Shown one piece after another: positions 1-7,405 of a stretch of 64,000 bases of DNA. How positions within the stretch are numbered: the first letter of the stretch is position 1; the number at the start of each line of letters is the position of its first letter. The stretch comes from Methanobrevibacter arboriphilus JCM 13429 = DSM 1125. Lineage in GTDB: Archaea > Methanobacteriota > Methanobacteria > Methanobacteriales > Methanobacteriaceae. The notes below the pieces were generated by a model, which was given only the letters and a program-made list of their open reading frames with translations, was not told the origin of the DNA and searched no databases. A program made the position numbers and the translations under genes. The DNA lies in the NCBI RefSeq assembly GCF_002072215.1, contig NZ_JXMW01000005.1, positions 62,001-126,000 on the forward strand, in the 5' to 3' direction.

Positions 1-174
1 ATAATGATAAACATAATATTTAGTAATATATACTATTAAATGCATTAATAAAGCATTTATCAAAATATAGCACATATGGTTTAAATTAAAAATCCAAATT
101 GAAAACTAAACTAAACCTCCATGATTTAGTGATAGATATTTTTTATGTTTTATCCTTTTATAGATATATATAAC

Positions 175-810
175 TTACTTAATAAAGTTTTCTATTGATG
201 AAGATATAGTTCCAGATATACCCATAGTTGTTATAGCTATTTTATTATTATTGTAATTAGATAATAATGCTAAACTTCCACGAACTTTGTCTTCACAACC
301 TCTTTTACAACGAAGAACAACTTTAAAATGGTAATACGAAGGTCCTTCTTCATCATAATTAGCAAAATTATTATTACTATTACTATTAGTATTAACCTTA
401 TTATTATTGTTATTACTACTATTGTTAAGATTGTCAGTGTTGATCTTATTGTTGCCATTATTAGTATTAATTTTAGTATTAATTTTGGTATTAATTTTGG
501 TATTAATATTATTATTAATATTATTATTAATCTTATTAGAATTAGTATTAATATTAGTATCAATACCACTATTAATGATATTATCATCTATTTTATAATA
601 CTTTGAAGAATAATTACTAATATCATAAAATTTCATTAACCAAAGATTAAAATCACTAGTTCCTATTTCACCATATAGTCTTAAACAAGCATACCAAATA
701 GCTGAAACCAATTCATCCTTTGAAATTTTTATTTCTGATTTTATATCCAATACTAAATATCTATTATTAATACGTAATGTAGGAGGCAATATTTTTAATT
801 TCATATCCAT
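175..810 (-). CDS. rnp2: Ribonuclease P protein component 2 (Pop5-like) with Asn-rich insert
   Basis: Protein subunit of archaeal RNase P, which removes the 5' leader of pre-tRNAs together with the RNA subunit and Rpp30. The Pop5/Rpp14 family is recognisable in residues 1-63 (KILPPTLRINNRYL, then AIWYACLRLYGEIG) and in residues about 159-211 (FKVVLRCKRGCEDKVRGSLA, then a glycine-rich end). Between them, residues about 70-150 are almost only Asn, Ile, Thr, Lys and Ser, with KINT repeats. Family members are usually 120-150 residues, so the insert explains the length of 211. Two ATGs (808-810 and 802-804) are possible; AAGGA stands three bases before the first and nine before the second. It follows rnp3 on the same strand, as in other archaea. 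Function is clear from the ends; the insert is probably a disordered loop (inference). Confidence 0.85.
   Translation of the reverse strand: MDMKLKILPPTLRINNRYLVLDIKSEIKISKDELVSAIWYACLRLYGEIGTSDFNLWLMKFYDISNYSSKYYKIDDNIINSGIDTNINTNSNKINNNINNNINTKINTKINTKINTNNGNNKINTDNLNNSSNNNNNKVNTNSNSNNNFANYDEEGPSYYHFKVVLRCKRGCEDKVRGSLALLSNYNNNKIAITTMGISGTISSSIENFIK
467..526. repeat. 12-bp tandem array inside rnp2
   Basis: Five 12-bp units, TTAATTTTAGTA to TTAATATTATTA, run head to tail and are read on the minus strand as repeated Lys/Asn-Ile-Asn-Thr/Asn. Because the unit is four codons, gain or loss of a unit keeps frame. Confidence 0.85.
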
Positions 811-920
811 AAATCCTTGTAAATCCTTGTAAATCTTATAAATCCTTATAAATCTTTATAAGTCTTTATAAATCTTTATAAATTTATATAAATTTATATA
901 AATTCATATAAACTCTTATT
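811..920. repeat. 10-bp tandem array directly upstream of rnp2
   Basis: About eleven degenerate 10-bp units (AAATCCTTGT, AATCCTTATA, AATCTTTATA, AATTTATATA) fill the space upstream of the rnp2 start codon. On the transcribed strand the unit contains AAGGATTT, so the only purine-rich ribosome-binding candidate of rnp2 belongs to the array. Nothing else is seen in the rnp3-rnp2 gap. Confidence 0.8.
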
Positions 921-1012
921 TAGTTATCTATAAAAAATAATATTTAGAATATTTATAAAAAACACTATTTAGAGGAAAATAAGAGGAAAATATCTAATAA
1001 TCAACCTAATAA

Positions 1013-1771
1013 TCATTTATTAATCTTTTTAACTCCAAGAACAATAATATTTTCTCTTTCATTATTAAATTCAATCAACTGATTAGGATAATCAGCTAAA
1101 CATAAATCTAAATCATCCTGAGAAAGACCCAAATTTTTAAAAACAGAAGAAATATCTTTAGGAGATCTTGTTTCCCAAATTGATGATGCACCAGAAGTTA
1201 TTATTAAAGGAAATCTAAATTTGTTATATAATTTAATAATTTCTCTAAAATGAGCCATTATCTTTGCCCTAAAACTTAAATAACTAGACAAAATATCATT
1301 AAAACAAAGTTCAATAGCAACATTATTTCTAACAGCTTCTTTAGCTAAAACATGATTAATTCCGCAAGAATTACGATTTCTAAAATAAGGTCTTGAAAGA
1401 ACATCGATTTGCCTATTTTCACAAGCAGCCCGATTTACAGCTAAATCTCCTCCTAAAACAGAAATATATTTAGATTCATTCCTATATTTTTTAGAGAGTT
1501 TATACAATTCATTCTGATTTTTAGGATTAATTTCAAGCCCAAATTCAAATTTAAATTTATTTTTACTGTTTATTTTGTTTTTATCTTGATAATTAGCTAT
1601 TATTTCATCTATTTCTTGTTTTAATTTATCTTTATAATCAATAGCTTTTTTAAAATTCTCAATAGAATAATTTAGATTAACATAATCCCATCCTAATTTA
1701 TAAGAATCCAAGATCAAATCTTTATCAAGTTTATAATTCTTTCCCTTTAAATTTAAATCATGGAACTTCAT
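1013..1771 (-). CDS. rnp3: Ribonuclease P protein component 3 (Rpp30-like)
   Basis: RNase P/MRP p30 family subunit with the expected PHP-like TIM-barrel pattern; it pairs with Pop5 to activate the catalytic RNA. Family hallmarks are the VLGGDLAVNRAACENRQIDV stretch, the NHVLAKEAVRNNVAIELCF stretch and the late LIITSGASSIWETRSPKDI stretch. The reading frame is open up to 1819, but GAGGTG lies four bases before the ATG at 1769-1771, so that start (MKFHDLNLKG) is chosen, giving 252 residues, close to the usual 210-250. It sits between the DUF54 gene and rnp2 in the usual archaeal order. Identification is firm. Confidence 0.87.
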   Translation of the reverse strand: MKFHDLNLKGKNYKLDKDLILDSYKLGWDYVNLNYSIENFKKAIDYKDKLKQEIDEIIANYQDKNKINSKNKFKFEFGLEINPKNQNELYKLSKKYRNESKYISVLGGDLAVNRAACENRQIDVLSRPYFRNRNSCGINHVLAKEAVRNNVAIELCFNDILSSYLSFRAKIMAHFREIIKLYNKFRFPLIITSGASSIWETRSPKDISSVFKNLGLSQDDLDLCLADYPNQLIEFNNERENIIVLGVKKINK

Positions 1772-1843
1772 TAAACACCTCATTTTATATAATTCATTTA
1801 TAGATAACACTACTATCAATAATTAAATTTAATCCTATAATAA

Positions 1844-2272
1844 TTAAATATAATCATCTAATATATCATTTAAAAGAGATATAGCTACATTCTTTTTAGC
1901 AGGATAAGCTGCAATTTTTATTTTAAGATGAATTGAATCACCAGTATCACAAATCTCCCAGTTTTCTTCACAAGCTGAAGATTTAGAAAATCGGAGAAAA
2001 AGATTTCCATTTTTATCAATTTTTCTTTCTAAATCATCACTTAACTTACACAATGATTTTTTATCCATATCTAAAAGATTTTTAAGAAAATCTTTTGTTT
2101 CTTTTTTTCTCTCAATTTTTCCAGATAAAATAACAATATCATCTTCAAGTATGCCTTCAGCTAATTCACGGTCTGGTTTAGCTGTTGGAAGAAGGTTTTT
2201 TAGTCCTTTTAATAGTTCTTCTTCATTTTCATCTGCATAAACAAACACCCGATATCTAATATTATGAATCAT
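1844..2272 (-). CDS. DUF54/PF01877-type RNA-binding protein (COG1325-like)
   Basis: Small protein of about 142 residues, starting MIHNIRYRVFVYADENEEEL, with a conserved IKIAAYPAKKNVAISLLNDI end. It matches the archaeal family once called predicted exosome subunit or RNA-binding domain, which is routinely encoded between L15e and the RNase P proteins. The biochemical role is not established. A TTG at 2293 would add seven residues, but neither start has a convincing ribosome-binding site; the ATG is preferred because MIHN fits the family. Its place between rpl15e and rnp3 on one strand suggests co-regulation with translation and tRNA maturation. Confidence 0.7.
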   Translation of the reverse strand: MIHNIRYRVFVYADENEEELLKGLKNLLPTAKPDRELAEGILEDDIVILSGKIERKKETKDFLKNLLDMDKKSLCKLSDDLERKIDKNGNLFLRFSKSSACEENWEICDTGDSIHLKIKIAAYPAKKNVAISLLNDILDDYI

Positions 2273-2328
2273 CTTAATCAACACAAAAAACAATTTGAAT
2301 TATATATAAATAATAAATTTTATTCTAT

Positions 2329-2388
2329 AATTAATATTAATTAATATTCTAATTAATATTCTAATTAATATTTTAATTAATATTTTAA
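2329..2388. repeat. 12-bp tandem array
   Basis: Four to five units of TTAATATTCTAA / TTAATATTTTAA in the gap between rpl15e and the DUF54 gene. It has the same period and similar sequence as the arrays inside rnp2 and the DUF255 gene. The rest of the gap 2273-2719 is A/T-rich without a gene. Confidence 0.85.
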
Positions 2389-2599
2389 TAAATAAATTAA
2401 TTTTTAATGAATATATTAATTAATAATTTACTTAATATTTCATATATTAAATATTATTCTTAATATTTTATTATATCAAAATTAACATATTAAGATTTCT
2501 AAAAAACACTAATATTAAGTTATAAAAATAAGAAAATATAAAAAACTAGGAAAAATAATGATAAAAATTTTAGCTAAAATATAAAAAATAATGAAATAA

Positions 2600-2719
2600 T
2601 TTTTAAAAAGGAAAATAAAAATAAAAAAAGAATAAAAATAAAAAAGAATAAAAGAACAATAAAACAATGAGCAAAAAAGAATAAAAAAGAAAATTTAAAA
2701 CAAGAAATAACTTGTTTTA
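2600..2719 (-). terminator. Probable transcription terminator of rpl15e
   Basis: An 8-bp stem, AAAACAAG / CTTGTTTT around a 6-base loop (2697-2718), overlaps the end of rpl15e. On the minus strand it is followed by about 100 bases dense in runs of T, the usual form of intrinsic termination in methanogens. Confidence 0.6.
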
Positions 2720-3265
2720 TTAATGTCTCTTTTCAGAACCTTTTCCTCTTGTTTTTCGTCCCCTACCTTTCTTACCAGCACTGGTTAAACCTCTAAGAGC
2801 TCTATTTTTGTGCTGACTTTCACAAATCCAATTAATTTTAGGATCATTGATAATAGAAGGACTTTGTGGATCTACTAAAATAACTTCAAAGAATTTGAAT
2901 TTACCATCAGACCATACCCAGTAAGAGTTTAAAACTTCCATATTAGGATATTTTTTACTTACACGTTCTTCAGCTATTCTTTGGATAGATTTTGAAGGAG
3001 TTATCTTATTTACACCCATACGTTTTGGTCTACGACCTGCAGTAAAACGAGTTTTTCTCCTTCCACCACGACGTACTCTAGTTCTAACAACAACATAACC
3101 TTTCTTAGCTTTATATCCAAGGGATCTAGCACGATCGATTCTTGTAGGTCTGTCTATTCTTTGAATTACTTTTTCACGTCTCCAAATTGGAGCTCTTTCC
3201 CACATAAGTTCTCTTACATAAGACTTATCAGGATTTTTCCATGCATCTCTAATATACTTATACAT
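2720..3265 (-). CDS. rpl15e: 50S ribosomal protein L15e
   Basis: Large-subunit ribosomal protein of the archaeal/eukaryotic L15e family, 181 residues (family about 190). It starts [12 protein letters not shown] and contains the RNA-binding, arginine-rich middle ([20 protein letters not shown]) and the lysine/glycine/arginine tail. GAGGTG lies five bases before the ATG. It heads the block that continues with the DUF54 protein and two RNase P subunits, an arrangement widely conserved in Euryarchaea. No anomaly was seen. Confidence 0.95.
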   Translation of the reverse strand: MYKYIRDAWKNPDKSYVRELMWERAPIWRREKVIQRIDRPTRIDRARSLGYKAKKGYVVVRTRVRRGGRRKTRFTAGRRPKRMGVNKITPSKSIQRIAEERVSKKYPNMEVLNSYWVWSDGKFKFFEVILVDPQSPSIINDPKINWICESQHKNRALRGLTSAGKKGRGRKTRGKGSEKRH

Positions 3266-3301
3266 TATTACACCTCTTGTTCAGCAATTAAGCCACATCC
3301 A

Positions 3302-3314
3302 GGGATTATATCCC
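3302..3314 (-). promoter_or_regulatory. Short perfect palindrome in the rpl15e leader
   Basis: GGGATTATATCCC (GGGAT, 3-base spacer, ATCCC) lies about 37-49 bases upstream of the L15e start codon in an otherwise A/T-only region, next to another G/C island. It could form a small hairpin in the leader RNA. A role in autoregulation is only a guess. Confidence 0.3.
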
Positions 3315-3644
3315 AAAAAGAGTTTATTTATTAACTAATAGATTATTATAATAATTAATATTCCATTAATTATCATAAAATTAATTAAATAACATATTAA
3401 TTTCAATTTAATACATTATAATAATCAAAATGAATTACTAACTTGTATTAATTACTTAATTAATATATCCATAATTAAAATACCTATAATTAACACACCA
3501 TCTTTAAATTAATTCTTAACTTTAGATGATAATAAAATATTTAATATAAGAGGTATAAAAAGCTTTGCTTTATTTATAAAAAATAAAAAAATAAAAAATA
3601 AAAAACAGAGATAAAGAAGAATTTATCCCTTAAAAATTTAAACA
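3315..3644. other. Intergenic region between rpl15e and adhesin 1
   Basis: A/T-rich, no gene seen. The right part (about 3315-3500) should hold the rpl15e promoter. The left part (3560-3644) has a weak AAAGC/GCTTT stem and A-runs, which read as T-runs downstream of the minus-strand adhesin and fit a terminator. Confidence 0.4.
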
Positions 3645-6194
3645 TTAATTTTGTTTTCTTCTTAGTAATATTCCTAAAACAATGAATATTGCTAATATAG
3701 CCGGGATTAAAGGTATTCCTGTTTTTTTCATAAAAGCATTAGCTTTATCTGTATTAGTATGGTTTGTTTTTGTATTATTTGTAGTATTTGTTTTGTTTGT
3801 TTTGTTTGTATTGTTTTGATGATTAGTTATGACTTTCAATATATTACTACTATTAGAAGAAAGATATAGGTCATCCCCCACAAATTCAACATTTACTGTT
3901 AAGTTACCTACAGTATTTGCAGTGTATTTTAGTCTTGCAATTCCATTTTCATCAGTTATAGCTTCACCAATATAATTACCATTGATATAGAACTTGATAG
4001 TTTTATCAGCTAATGGGTTACCATTGTGATCTAATAGTTTAGCAGATAAGATCACATCTTTACCTTTTCCAGTAGTCTTTTTATCAACAATAATATTAGT
4101 TGGTGCCTTAAAGTTGACATTTACAAGGACACTACCACTATTATATTGATCATTACCTAAGAAAGTTACATTGAGATTTCCAAGATATGGTGCTGTTATT
4201 GAATATGGAATAATAGCTACACCATCTACAAAAACAACATCATAATAGGCATGATTTCCAATAGTAACATTAGCTATAATATTAATGGTTTCATCAAGTT
4301 TAACAGTAACATTAACTGTTTCACCAACAGTTTCATTAGGAATTTCAGCAGAAATAGTTGAATTTAACTTATTAACTAAAAATTTAGTTTTATTTATGAA
4401 ATCCATGTAGTAATAATCACCAGATAAACTAACAGAAACACTAATATCACCTACATTAGAAACAGTATAGTTTAAAATCCAACCACCAGTACTATTAACA
4501 TCAACAAGATAATTATTACCCTCTATAGTAACATTAACCTGTGTAATATTAGTATAATTAGCTAAATGTCCTGTGATATTAACATTATTATCTATGTTGG
4601 GATTAATTGGATCTATTACAATTGTTGAATTAGTAGTCATCATTACATAGAATTGGAAACTAATATCTTGCATATCTAAATGAGCAAGAACATATTGCCA
4701 GTTGGTTCTATTGATTGTGTAGTTATATTTAAATCTATCATTCCAAGTACTATTAAAAGCAAAACTATTAAAAGTACCATTGATGGCAAAATAAGGTAAA
4801 TATTCCACACCATCATTATTACGAGTAGTATTTAATACCAAAAGATTAAATATTATTTTATCACCAATAACAATACCATTCAAACTTGTAGTATTAGCTA
4901 TATTAAGAATATAATGATTATTAGTATTCAAATTAGTATAACCCGTAATACTATTCTTACCCCACCAGTTATAATCTGCACTAACATTAACAAAATTAGC
5001 AAAGAAAACTTTATTGGAATAGTTTCCAACAAATCGATTATAATTGATACCTACATTAGCAGAATTAACATAAATATCAATACCAGTACCATTATCCACA
5101 TATTCAACATAACCACCATAATAGCTGTAATCATCAGCCCAACTTGTAGCAACAATAGTATTATTGAAGAAGTTTGAACCATTTATAGAAAACTCATTAT
5201 TAGTGTAAATACCAGCACCCCAAGCATTATTCGAACCAAAATCATATCGAGATCCTGCATATGAAGTGATGTTATTATTAATGAATGTAGAATTTGTCAC
5301 TGACAATCCTTTACCTGAATTGAAAACACCTGCTCCTTGAGCATCAGAATGGGGATAATCATAATCATCAGCCCATGCATCAGAAGTGATTTTGTTACTA
5401 TTAAAACTAGAATTAATCAAGTTAAAATTATTACCAGTATTATAAATAGCACCACCATAACCATAAGCATTATCAGACTCATGACCAGAACCAGATTCTG
5501 AATAAACTGTATTATTATTAAATTCAGAATTATTTACACTAAGATTAAAACCTGTATTGTAAATAGCACCGCCATATGCAAAAGAATCCTTTCCCCAATT
5601 ATCGTGATAAGTTCTAGTGTAAGCAGTGTTATTTGTAAATTTTGAATTATTTATCTCAAGGTTGTTAGCAGTATTATAAATAGCACCACCATAAGTATAA
5701 GCTGGTGATGATGCGGATGTATTAACAGTAGATGCATTATTGTTTTTAAAGACACAGTTAGTTATAGTTGTTTTACCTGCGGTTATGTAAAGAGATCCAC
5801 CATTTCCATTGTTTATATAACCATTTATAAATGTTATATTTTCAAAAATAATGTTAGAATTACCAGAAATATTGAACATTCTTCCTAATCCTCTTGCATC
5901 AATGATAACTTGATCAGGAGAACCATTTCCACGAATCAAAACATTTTTACCACTAAAATTAATACTAACATTAATATCACTAGTTTTATTATAAGTACCA
6001 GGATTTAAAGTTAAAGTATTATCTATGTCAGATCCACTACCAATATCATCTATTGCACCACCAATACCACTAGAATTAGTGCTATTTAAATTTATGTCAG
6101 CTGCATTAATAGAAGATATTGAAAAAAGTATAAAAACTGCAACAATAAACAGTAAAAAAAACCTTATGAATTTAAGATTATAAATTTTTATCAT
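3645..6194 (-). CDS. Adhesin-like surface protein 1, membrane-anchored
   Basis: Secreted cell-surface protein of about 849 residues. The N terminus (MIKIYNLKFIRFFLLF, then VAVFILFSISSINA) is a signal peptide ending near residue 31. Residues about 40-430 form a right-handed beta-helix of imperfect repeats with GGAIYNT and NNS/T-F-NN motifs. Residues about 530-800 carry tandem Ig-like domains; the last has GNPLADKTIKFYINGNYIGE. An Asn/Thr/Lys linker and a C-terminal membrane helix ending LLRRKQN follow. The frame opens at 6200 with GTG, but the G-rich site directly before ATG 6192-6194 favours that start. This architecture is that of Methanobrevibacter adhesin-like proteins; the ligand is unknown. 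Operator-like repeats lie upstream. Confidence 0.85.
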   Translation of the reverse strand: MIKIYNLKFIRFFLLFIVAVFILFSISSINAADINLNSTNSSGIGGAIDDIGSGSDIDNTLTLNPGTYNKTSDINVSINFSGKNVLIRGNGSPDQVIIDARGLGRMFNISGNSNIIFENITFINGYINNGNGGSLYITAGKTTITNCVFKNNNASTVNTSASSPAYTYGGAIYNTANNLEINNSKFTNNTAYTRTYHDNWGKDSFAYGGAIYNTGFNLSVNNSEFNNNTVYSESGSGHESDNAYGYGGAIYNTGNNFNLINSSFNSNKITSDAWADDYDYPHSDAQGAGVFNSGKGLSVTNSTFINNNITSYAGSRYDFGSNNAWGAGIYTNNEFSINGSNFFNNTIVATSWADDYSYYGGYVEYVDNGTGIDIYVNSANVGINYNRFVGNYSNKVFFANFVNVSADYNWWGKNSITGYTNLNTNNHYILNIANTTSLNGIVIGDKIIFNLLVLNTTRNNDGVEYLPYFAINGTFNSFAFNSTWNDRFKYNYTINRTNWQYVLAHLDMQDISFQFYVMMTTNSTIVIDPINPNIDNNVNITGHLANYTNITQVNVTIEGNNYLVDVNSTGGWILNYTVSNVGDISVSVSLSGDYYYMDFINKTKFLVNKLNSTISAEIPNETVGETVNVTVKLDETINIIANVTIGNHAYYDVVFVDGVAIIPYSITAPYLGNLNVTFLGNDQYNSGSVLVNVNFKAPTNIIVDKKTTGKGKDVILSAKLLDHNGNPLADKTIKFYINGNYIGEAITDENGIARLKYTANTVGNLTVNVEFVGDDLYLSSNSSNILKVITNHQNNTNKTNKTNTTNNTKTNHTNTDKANAFMKKTGIPLIPAILAIFIVLGILLRRKQN

Positions 6195-6266
6195 TTTCAC
6201 CCCCCTTTATTTTCGTTTTATATTAAATTATTATTTTATTAATAACAAAAAAGAAATTTGATTGAA

Positions 6267-6342
6267 TAAACAATCACTAATTGAATAGACAATAATTTCT
6301 AATTGAGTGAACAATCACTAAAATTTTAGTGAACAATCACTA
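6267..6342. promoter_or_regulatory. Cluster of GTGA-N4-TCAC palindromes upstream of adhesin 1
   Basis: Two full sites, GTGAACAATCACTA at 6307-6320 and TAGTGAACAATCACTA at 6327-6342, are spaced 22 bp apart. A half-site (AACAATCACTA, ending 6279) lies 41 bp from the first, and a degenerate copy lies between. They are about 75-150 bp upstream of the adhesin start, beyond the expected TATA box, and look like binding sites for a dimeric regulator. Confidence 0.5.
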
Positions 6343-6547
6343 TATTATTAATAAGAAAAGAAGCCTAAAAATATAGGAATAAAATTAAAAAAAATATGAA
6401 TTATATAAAAATAAGCTTCTTTTCTTATTAATACTAAATATAGCCCTTAATATCATTATATCTAAAAAAATTTAGAGGTATAAAAACATTAAATTTTTTT
6501 AAACCAGTTTCAGTCAAAGATATTTTATTTTAAGAATAGTTAGAATT

Positions 6548-6750
6548 ATGTGAACACTCACTATTCAATGATATTATATTAATATTTCATCATATAAAAA
6601 CTTTTCTCTCATTAGATAAAATATAAAAAAATATTATATAAAGACTATAAAATGTGAACACTCTCTATTTAATGATATTATATTAATATTTCATTATATA
6701 AAAACTTTTCCCTAATTTGATAAAATATAAAAAAATATTATATAAAAAAT
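6548..6750. repeat. 104-bp tandem duplication upstream of adhesin 1
   Basis: Two copies (6548-6651 and 6652 to about 6750), nearly identical, each starting ATGTGAACACTC and running through TTATATTAATATTTCAT to ATTATATAAA. Each carries another GTGAACAC-TC-C element. The remainder of 6195-6874 is A/T-rich with no gene. Confidence 0.85.
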
Positions 6751-6874
6751 ATGAAATATATTATACAAAAGGTAAAAAATTATATAAAAAGTAGAAAATT
6801 ATATAAAATTAAAACATATTCTATAATAAATATAAAAAGTAAAAATAAAAATTCTAGAGATTATTGAATTAAAA

Positions 6875-7195
6875 TTATTCCATTACCTCATATAATATTT
6901 TAACTGCCTTTACAAATGGAGGCATTCCTGAAGTAAGTAGAACAATTCTTAAAACATCCATGATTTCATCTTTAGTAGCATTAAATTCATTAATTGCACT
7001 TTGAATTTGTTTTTTAACAGCCCTATCATCTGAATTTGATGCTGCAATAGCTAAAGCGATGAATTTTTGAGTTTTATAATCAATAACTTTACCTGTATAG
7101 ACTGCATCGTTTAATTCAACTATAGCTTCATATATATCAGGAAAATCTCTTTTTATTGGTCCCATTCCTTTTCCATAAAAAACATTTTCTTTCAT
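6875..7195 (-). CDS. Carboxymuconolactone decarboxylase (AhpD-like) family protein
   Basis: Small helical protein of 106 residues (MKENVFYGKGMG). The pattern KTQKFIALAIAASNSDDRAV, followed by a helix with IQSAINEFNATKDEI, is that of the CMD/AhpD-fold family. The family's catalytic CxxC is absent and there is no cysteine at all, so a thiol peroxidase-type activity is unlikely. The frame begins at 7204 (GTG), but AGGTGA five bases before ATG 7193-7195 sets the start. It stands alone between the two adhesin genes, all on the minus strand. The substrate is unknown. Confidence 0.75.
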   Translation of the reverse strand: MKENVFYGKGMGPIKRDFPDIYEAIVELNDAVYTGKVIDYKTQKFIALAIAASNSDDRAVKKQIQSAINEFNATKDEIMDVLRIVLLTSGMPPFVKAVKILYEVME

Positions 7196-7204
7196 AAAAA
7201 TCAC

Positions 7205-7405
7205 CTATATTATATTATGTTTTAATATTATATATAAATTAAGAATTAAATTGAATAAATTCAATTTCATAATTATAAATCTATATTTTTATAAAATAAA
7301 ATCTAAATTTCTTGCTATAAATGTTTGTAAATAATTATAAATAAAAAATGAAAAATAAAAAAGTAAAATAAATAAAAAAATTAAAAATAAAATAAACTAA
7401 AAATT
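7205..7405 (-). terminator. T-rich region downstream of adhesin 2, with CMD promoter
   Basis: No gene. Immediately downstream of adhesin 2 (7325-7405) the transcribed strand is a series of T-runs, consistent with a methanogen-type terminator. The CMD gene promoter should lie near 7215-7260. Confidence 0.4.

Noticed and set aside
1-174. Start of the next minus-strand gene after rnp2
   Set aside because: GGAGGT is present near 115-120 but no start codon with an open frame follows at a suitable distance; an open frame from an ATG near 78 to the edge is too short and A/T-driven to judge.
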